From contig JBATDG010000118.1 of the NCBI GenBank assembly GCA_049663345.1, forward strand, positions 45,785-109,784: a stretch of DNA of 64,000 nt. Reading direction: 5' to 3'. Of the stretch, positions 60,350-64,000 are shown in pieces (positions within the stretch are counted from its first letter, which is position 1; the number at the start of each line of letters is the position of its first letter). The notes below the pieces were generated by a model. That model made no database searches. It had not been told where the DNA came from and saw nothing but the letters and a program-made list of their open reading frames with translations. The translations under genes and the position numbers were made by a program. This DNA comes from SZUA-365 sp049663345 (GTDB lineage: Bacteria > Bacteroidota > Ignavibacteria > SZUA-365).

Positions 60350-61231
60350 ATGAAGTCTGCAATCATATTGCTGATTTTTATTTTCTGCATGGCTCCGGCC
60401 ATTCAGCTTTACGGGCAGGACGGCGATGCAAGCCGTCCTGTGTCGTATACGGTAATCACCAATGCAGGCGATACGCTCAGCGGAAGCTTCGAACGATGGG
60501 CCGGGGATACGCTGATTTTACGAGGTGAAGAAGGGACCATGCTGCGGGTCCGAAGAATCGAAATGGCCCGGCTGGATGAGAGCGCCATCGTACTCAAGGA
60601 GGCGGAGGAGCAGAACGATCCCGTCGCAGAGGCATTTCGACGGAGGCCTGCTTCGAGCCTGATACTCCTCCCGACCGCCTGGCCGAAACCAGACGGACAT
60701 CCGGTCCTCGGCGTCTATGACTTCGCGTTCGCTTCTGCTGCAATCAGCGTTGCGGATTTAGTGACTGTCAGCGGGATGACATCCTTCGTCGGCCTTTTAT
60801 CCAGAGACGGGGACGTTTACAGCTTCAGCATGAAATTCAGTCCGCTGGTAACGGAAGATATGGCGCTCGCTGCTGGCGTGACCTTCCTGGAAGGGTACAG
60901 TGAACATGTCTATCCCGTACAACTCATGCATGTCACCGGATCGTTCATGCTGGGAGAGGTCAGTCTGACGGCCGGATTTGGTCTCATCCGGGAGCGTTCC
61001 AGTAAGACGGGATCTGTTCTGTACCTCGGTGCCGATATCCCGGTGATGGAGTCTATGCGCCTCCTGCTGGAATTCGCAAAACCGAGCGAATACGGCCTCA
61101 ACGCCTATTTGCTTGGAGCCGCGGCGCGCATGCAGTTTAGCCGATTACTGATCGAACTTGGCGTCATCGGCGATCCGAAGTCGAGTCGAGCGTTCATCGC
61201 CCCGTGGTTCGGTGTGGGTGTGATTCTGTGA
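60350..61231 (+). CDS. outer-membrane barrel-like protein, function unknown
   Basis: A 293-residue protein with a signal peptide (KSAIILLIFIFCMAPAIQLYG, cleaved before Q). After an N-terminal beta-rich part of about 80 residues (YTVITNAGDTLSGSFERW, GEEGTMLRVRRIEM), the remaining 200 residues show alternating strands (GVYDFAFASAAISVADL, SFSMKFSPLVTEDMALAAGV, EVSLTAGFGLIRE, APWFGVGVIL) of a barrel. The ATG at 60350 opens the signal; an earlier frame start lacks one. It lies 34 bases after the B12 operon's last gene, so transcription could continue into it. No family name is recognised. Confidence 0.68.
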   Translation: MKSAIILLIFIFCMAPAIQLYGQDGDASRPVSYTVITNAGDTLSGSFERWAGDTLILRGEEGTMLRVRRIEMARLDESAIVLKEAEEQNDPVAEAFRRRPASSLILLPTAWPKPDGHPVLGVYDFAFASAAISVADLVTVSGMTSFVGLLSRDGDVYSFSMKFSPLVTEDMALAAGVTFLEGYSEHVYPVQLMHVTGSFMLGEVSLTAGFGLIRERSSKTGSVLYLGADIPVMESMRLLLEFAKPSEYGLNAYLLGAAARMQFSRLLIELGVIGDPKSSRAFIAPWFGVGVIL

Positions 61232-61464
61232 GGAATTTTCCGGCTACGGATTGTGCCGCTATTCCGCCCCAGGTATACAGCCTGACATCCCTGGCTTGTC
61301 CGATCTCGCGAGACCGAAGGATTCGTATCAGAAGCTCGAAGGAATATCTCTGTACGGAAACCCTCTGAGTGAAATCATCCTTGACCGCATCATGCGGAGA
61401 TTCCCGGGCGTCACAATTAATTATTGATTGGCACTTCCAATTGGTCACCTGAACTCCGGATACG

Positions 61465-61498
61465 AAAAAACCCCCGGAAACATTGAGTTTCGGGGGCT
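61465..61498 (-). terminator. terminator of the tRNA-Val transcript
   Basis: On the minus strand, CCCCCGAAAC (61495-61486) pairs with GTTTC-GGGGG (61481-61471), with one bulged C, followed by TTTTTT. It lies just beyond the 3' end of the tRNA gene. The 271-bp gap from 61232 to 61502 otherwise shows no gene. Confidence 0.88.
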
Positions 61499-61502
61499 TT
61501 TG

Positions 61503-61577
61503 TGGACGCAGTAGGATTTGAACCTACGACCTCACGCGTGTGAAGCGTGCGCTCTGAACCAACTGAGCTATGCGTCC
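61503..61577 (-). tRNA. tRNA-Val (anticodon CAC)
   Basis: A complete 75-nt cloverleaf: acceptor stem GGACGCA / TGCGTCC, D-arm GCTC..GAGC, anticodon stem CACGC / GCGTG with loop TTCACAC (CAC at positions 34-36), T-arm GTAGG-TTCAAAT-CCTAC and discriminator A. The CCA end is not encoded. A terminator follows. Confidence 0.97.
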
Positions 61578-61635
61578 GTACAGCCTTATAAAAATAAGGC
61601 TGTAGCGTCAAATAAACAAGATCAGATCAGGAAAA

Positions 61636-62064
61636 TCAGAACGGCAGATCGTCTTCTTTGTCCGCCGCGGGCTCGGGAGGAGGCATCGGTGAACCGCCGC
61701 CGCCGTTTTGCTGGCCGCCGCCGCCGCTTCCCTTGCTGTCAAGGAAGGTGAAGTCGCTGATCACGATTTCGGTCGTGTAGCGCTTGTTGCCTTCCTTGTC
61801 ATCCCAGGCGCGCGTCTGCAGTTTGCCCTCGAGATACACTTTCGAACCTTTCTTCAGATATTCGCCGAACAGCTCGGCAAGCTTGCGCCAGGCGACGCAG
61901 CGATGCCATTCCGTGCGATCGACGAGATTGCCGTTCTGGTCCTTGTACGACTCATTGGTCGCGACGTTGAATGATGCCACCGGAACGTTGCCTTCTGTGT
62001 AGCGCAACTCCGGATCGCTGCCGAGATGCCCGATGAGCATCACCTTGTTTAGACCGTAAGACAT
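61636..62064 (-). CDS. ssb: single-stranded DNA-binding protein
   Basis: A 142-residue SSB that coats single-stranded DNA during replication and repair. The OB fold starts NKVMLIGHLGSDPELRYT and continues with VASFNVATNESY, TEWHRCVAWRKLAELFGEY and KGSKVYLEGKLQTRAW. A Gly/Gln-rich flexible linker precedes the acidic tip DDLPF, which recruits partner proteins. AGGAGG lies 8 bases before the start. It follows an NHL-repeat gene by 31 bases on the same strand and precedes tRNA-Val by 58. Confidence 0.97.
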   Translation of the reverse strand: MSYGLNKVMLIGHLGSDPELRYTEGNVPVASFNVATNESYKDQNGNLVDRTEWHRCVAWRKLAELFGEYLKKGSKVYLEGKLQTRAWDDKEGNKRYTTEIVISDFTFLDSKGSGGGGQQNGGGGSPMPPPEPAADKEDDLPF

Positions 62065-62095
62065 GAGGAGTCCTCCTAAAATTGTTCCCTAAAAG

Positions 62096-62974
62096 TTACT
62101 TGGACGGGAACAGTATACATGAATGAGTTGTCAGGATCAAGAGAAAAAGAGAGGTATATATTGCGTCGCGAAATTCTCCGGAATCGCCCGCCAAAACCAT
62201 GGCCGAACGTGCGACGCTGCGCAGATGATCGCCGGCAGGCGTGAAGAAATGCAGGGCGTCGGGAGTGACGACGAGAACACGGTCGGAAGCGATTGCCAAT
62301 CCCTGCGCATCATTGAATTTGCCGCGGCCGAATTGCCGGATGAAATTTCCGAAATAATCGAAGACAATGACGCGCCCGTTTTCGAGAACGTAGAGAAGGG
62401 TGCTGCCGTCCGTCGCCATCGCGAGGGGGTCCTGCAGTCGTCCATCTCCCGCGCCGTTGTCGCCGAATACCCGGTCCACGGATTTGAAGCTGCTCACTGC
62501 CAGCACGCGGCTGTTTTCGCCGTCAAGTATGAACAATTGTTCGAGCGTGGATTGTGCGACATCCATCGGATAGCCGAACCCGGGATCGAGATTCTCATCA
62601 TCGCCGCTGAGCGCAGCCATGAAATGGAGGTCGCGATCGAAGCGGGAGATTCTGTTGTTTCCCATATCCGCGACGTAAATCGCGATGCCCGGACTGGCGT
62701 CAACGCCCAGCGGGCGATCGAAGCGTTCGTTGTCCCAGCCCGGACCACCGACCTCCGCCAGCTTCCGTCCGCGGATATCGAATTTGAGCAGCGTCGATGT
62801 ACCCGCATCGGCAACGAAGAGGTTGCCGAATTGATCAGCGGACACAGCTTCGGCGGATACAAAAGAACCGAAACGATATTCCTCAACCATCAGCGCGCTA
62901 TCCGCATTCTGTGCTATTGCAGACAACGAAGCTGCGGCACAGAAAACGATCATTGCCGCGAGAAAGGGACGCAT
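62096..62974 (-). CDS. secreted NHL-repeat beta-propeller protein
   Basis: A 292-residue exported protein with a signal peptide (MRPFLAAMIVFCAAASLSA, cleaved before IAQ). The rest contains NHL-like blade repeats: GNLFVADAGTSTLLKFDIRG, IAIYVADMGNNRISRFDRD, LEQLFILDGENSRVLAVS, LLYVLENGRVIVFDYFGNF. They form a six-bladed propeller that binds partners or ligands. The start is placed at the signal-bearing ATG; a longer frame overlaps the upstream lipoprotein. It begins 7 bases after that gene's stop, so the two are cotranscribed. Related secreted NHL proteins are common in Bacteroidota; function unknown. Confidence 0.82.
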   Translation of the reverse strand: MRPFLAAMIVFCAAASLSAIAQNADSALMVEEYRFGSFVSAEAVSADQFGNLFVADAGTSTLLKFDIRGRKLAEVGGPGWDNERFDRPLGVDASPGIAIYVADMGNNRISRFDRDLHFMAALSGDDENLDPGFGYPMDVAQSTLEQLFILDGENSRVLAVSSFKSVDRVFGDNGAGDGRLQDPLAMATDGSTLLYVLENGRVIVFDYFGNFIRQFGRGKFNDAQGLAIASDRVLVVTPDALHFFTPAGDHLRSVARSAMVLAGDSGEFRDAIYTSLFLLILTTHSCILFPSK

Positions 62975-62981
62975 GAAATTC

Positions 62982-63506
62982 CTACTGGGTTTCGAAGACT
63001 TCAACGACTGGACTGCCAAACTGCAAAGTCTTCTCAACGGAAGACTCCAGCCGCAGCATGTAGCGCACTTTCGGGTACGCTGTCATATCAATGGGCTCCA
63101 GTCCGAAATCGGGTGAGCGGAATACGACTTCGATCGAATCACCTACGTCTAGAGTCAGGTCGCGCACGCGTCGGTCGTCGATCGTCATCAGGGGTGAGAA
63201 TCGCCGCAGTGGGACTCCATCTGGCGCCACGATCACGATCCCCTCCGGGTTTCTCAGCTGAACCGTCTGTTCGCCATGGTTGATGATTTGTAATCGAAGC
63301 AACGCGTTGCAGCGGGGCCGTGTGCCGGGCATGCGGTTATTCCACACCTGCGTCTCCGCAGGAGCGAAACGAAGCCAATCGTAAATCGTAGGCGGGGCGG
63401 ATACGGTGGAACAGGCGCTCGCCATGAAGACGAGCGCCGCGCCGACAATAAGATTACTTGGCAGTGACCATGACTGGAAGGCTCTTCGCATCTGTACGGT
63501 ATCCAT
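62982..63506 (-). CDS. uncharacterised lipoprotein
   Basis: A 174-residue protein with a lipoprotein signal (hydrophobic core LIVGAALVFMASAC, Cys32). The mature part looks like an immunoglobulin-type or beta-sandwich domain, with strands RCNALLRLQIINHGEQ and VGDSIEVVFRSPDFG. A second possible start lies 15 bases downstream (63491). The gene begins inside the end of the next upstream lipoprotein gene (53-base overlap), and it is followed 7 bases later by the NHL gene. It is probably part of an envelope operon. No function is recognised. Confidence 0.65.
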   Translation of the reverse strand: MDTVQMRRAFQSWSLPSNLIVGAALVFMASACSTVSAPPTIYDWLRFAPAETQVWNNRMPGTRPRCNALLRLQIINHGEQTVQLRNPEGIVIVAPDGVPLRRFSPLMTIDDRRVRDLTLDVGDSIEVVFRSPDFGLEPIDMTAYPKVRYMLRLESSVEKTLQFGSPVVEVFETQ

Positions 63507-63927
63507 CTGTGGTCTGGAGGGAAAGGCTCACGATGACCTGCGGGTGTTTGCTCTTGTCAAAGGCCTGCAGACCCAGCGGCAGCACTACCGGCACGTCGCG
63601 GGTTTCTTTCGGGAGCAGACGCATGGTGGAAATCGATCCGTAGGAGTCGGGGATGATTGGCCGGAAGCGAAGCAGCACTTCGTTCGTCGCGGCGCTGATG
63701 ATTTCGCCTTCGAGGAAGCCGACGTTCATCTGTCCCTCGGTACGGTTGATCAAACGCACGGTGATCATTCCGTTCATCGTCGTCTCGTTGCCAGACTTTT
63801 CCGTGGCAATCGTAATTTCACCATACTGGATGGCGAGAGAATCGGTGATGGCGTCGGACGAACACGCCGACAGGATCAGCGCGGCCATAGGAAGCAGCGC
63901 AAACAAGGTCGCAATTCTTTTCTTCAT
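63454..63927 (-). CDS. uncharacterised lipoprotein
   Basis: A 157-residue lipoprotein with a clear signal (MKKRIATLFALLPMAALILSAC, Cys22). The ATG at 63927 opens the signal; another in-frame ATG lies 12 bases upstream. The mature part is beta-rich (ITIATEKSGNETTMNGMITV, LEGEIISAATNEVLLRF) and resembles the downstream lipoprotein in size and layout, which suggests related paralogues. It is the first gene of the lipoprotein-NHL operon seen here. Bases 63940-64000 hold nothing recognisable. Confidence 0.68.
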   Translation of the reverse strand: MKKRIATLFALLPMAALILSACSSDAITDSLAIQYGEITIATEKSGNETTMNGMITVRLINRTEGQMNVGFLEGEIISAATNEVLLRFRPIIPDSYGSISTMRLLPKETRDVPVVLPLGLQAFDKSKHPQVIVSLSLQTTDGYRTDAKSLPVMVTAK

Positions 63928-64000
63928 GGACAGACTCATTGATGTAATGATACTGGAAGATACGTAGCTCTGCTAAAAACGGTCGCGCTCGCTGCGGGAG

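Noticed and set aside
62123..63283. 386-codon plus-strand open frame opposite the NHL-repeat and lipoprotein genes
   Set aside because: Antisense to two genes with signal peptides and repeats; the translated product has no family features.

Overview
The window looks like a chromosomal segment of a moderately GC-rich member of the Bacteroidota/FCB group. The exact class is not readable from the sequence; Ignavibacteria or Kapabacteria-like lineages are my best guess. The support is three proteins with type IX secretion (T9SS) C-terminal sorting domains (one with a textbook NYPNPFNPST start), an SBBP-propeller giant surface protein with PKD-like repeats, many small beta-barrel outer-membrane proteins and lipoproteins, and a recurrent TAnn(N)TTG element upstream of starts that resembles the Bacteroidota -7 box. 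No insertion sequence, prophage or CRISPR array was seen. Noncoding DNA is instead rich in short hairpin and tandem repeats.

Layout. 1-9.5 kb: a truncated EamA-type transporter, a translationally overlapping zinc CDF exporter/ZIP pair, an acyl-CoA synthetase, a lipoprotein, an M20 peptidase, endonuclease III, an outer-membrane protein and a metallophosphoesterase. 9.5-23.6 kb: the most unusual region. Three glutamate dehydrogenase genes (one GudB/RocG-like, two GdhA-like) are interleaved with three roughly 1000-residue proteins built on a PEP-synthase/PPDK-type ATP-grasp domain but lacking the phosphohistidine and PEP-binding domains. Two of these carry paired receiver domains at the N-terminus; the third ends in a nucleotidyltransferase. 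23.8-33.8 kb: a UPF0173 hydrolase, lipoprotein, T9SS cargo with Asp-box repeats, SPOR and TPR proteins, succinate-semialdehyde dehydrogenase, a phospholipase-D-like lipoprotein and a four-helix membrane protein.

34-42 kb: a tightly packed minus-strand block (Xaa-Pro peptidase, glycosyltransferase, purD, a DUF3052-like protein, UDP-GlcNAc 2-epimerase) preceded by a gap with four perfect DnaA boxes, then guaB and a glutaryl-CoA-type dehydrogenase. 42-54 kb: a T9SS cargo, the 2046-residue repeat protein, an OmpA-family protein, and an uncharacterised pair consisting of a zinc-finger anti-sigma-like protein and an unknown 348-residue partner. 54-61 kb: a DUF72 protein, repeats, a beta-barrel, a Tat- and T9SS-tagged DUF362 protein, and an overlapping three-gene unit joining a stand-alone CarH-like adenosylcobalamin domain (W-x9-EH) to a soluble histidine kinase and a 154-residue orphan. 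61-64 kb: tRNA-Val(CAC), ssb, an NHL-repeat protein and two lipoproteins.

The two strongest candidates for undescribed systems are the glutamate dehydrogenase/ATP-grasp locus and the B12-dependent, probably light-sensing, kinase module. Both functions are inferred from motifs and gene order, not demonstrated.
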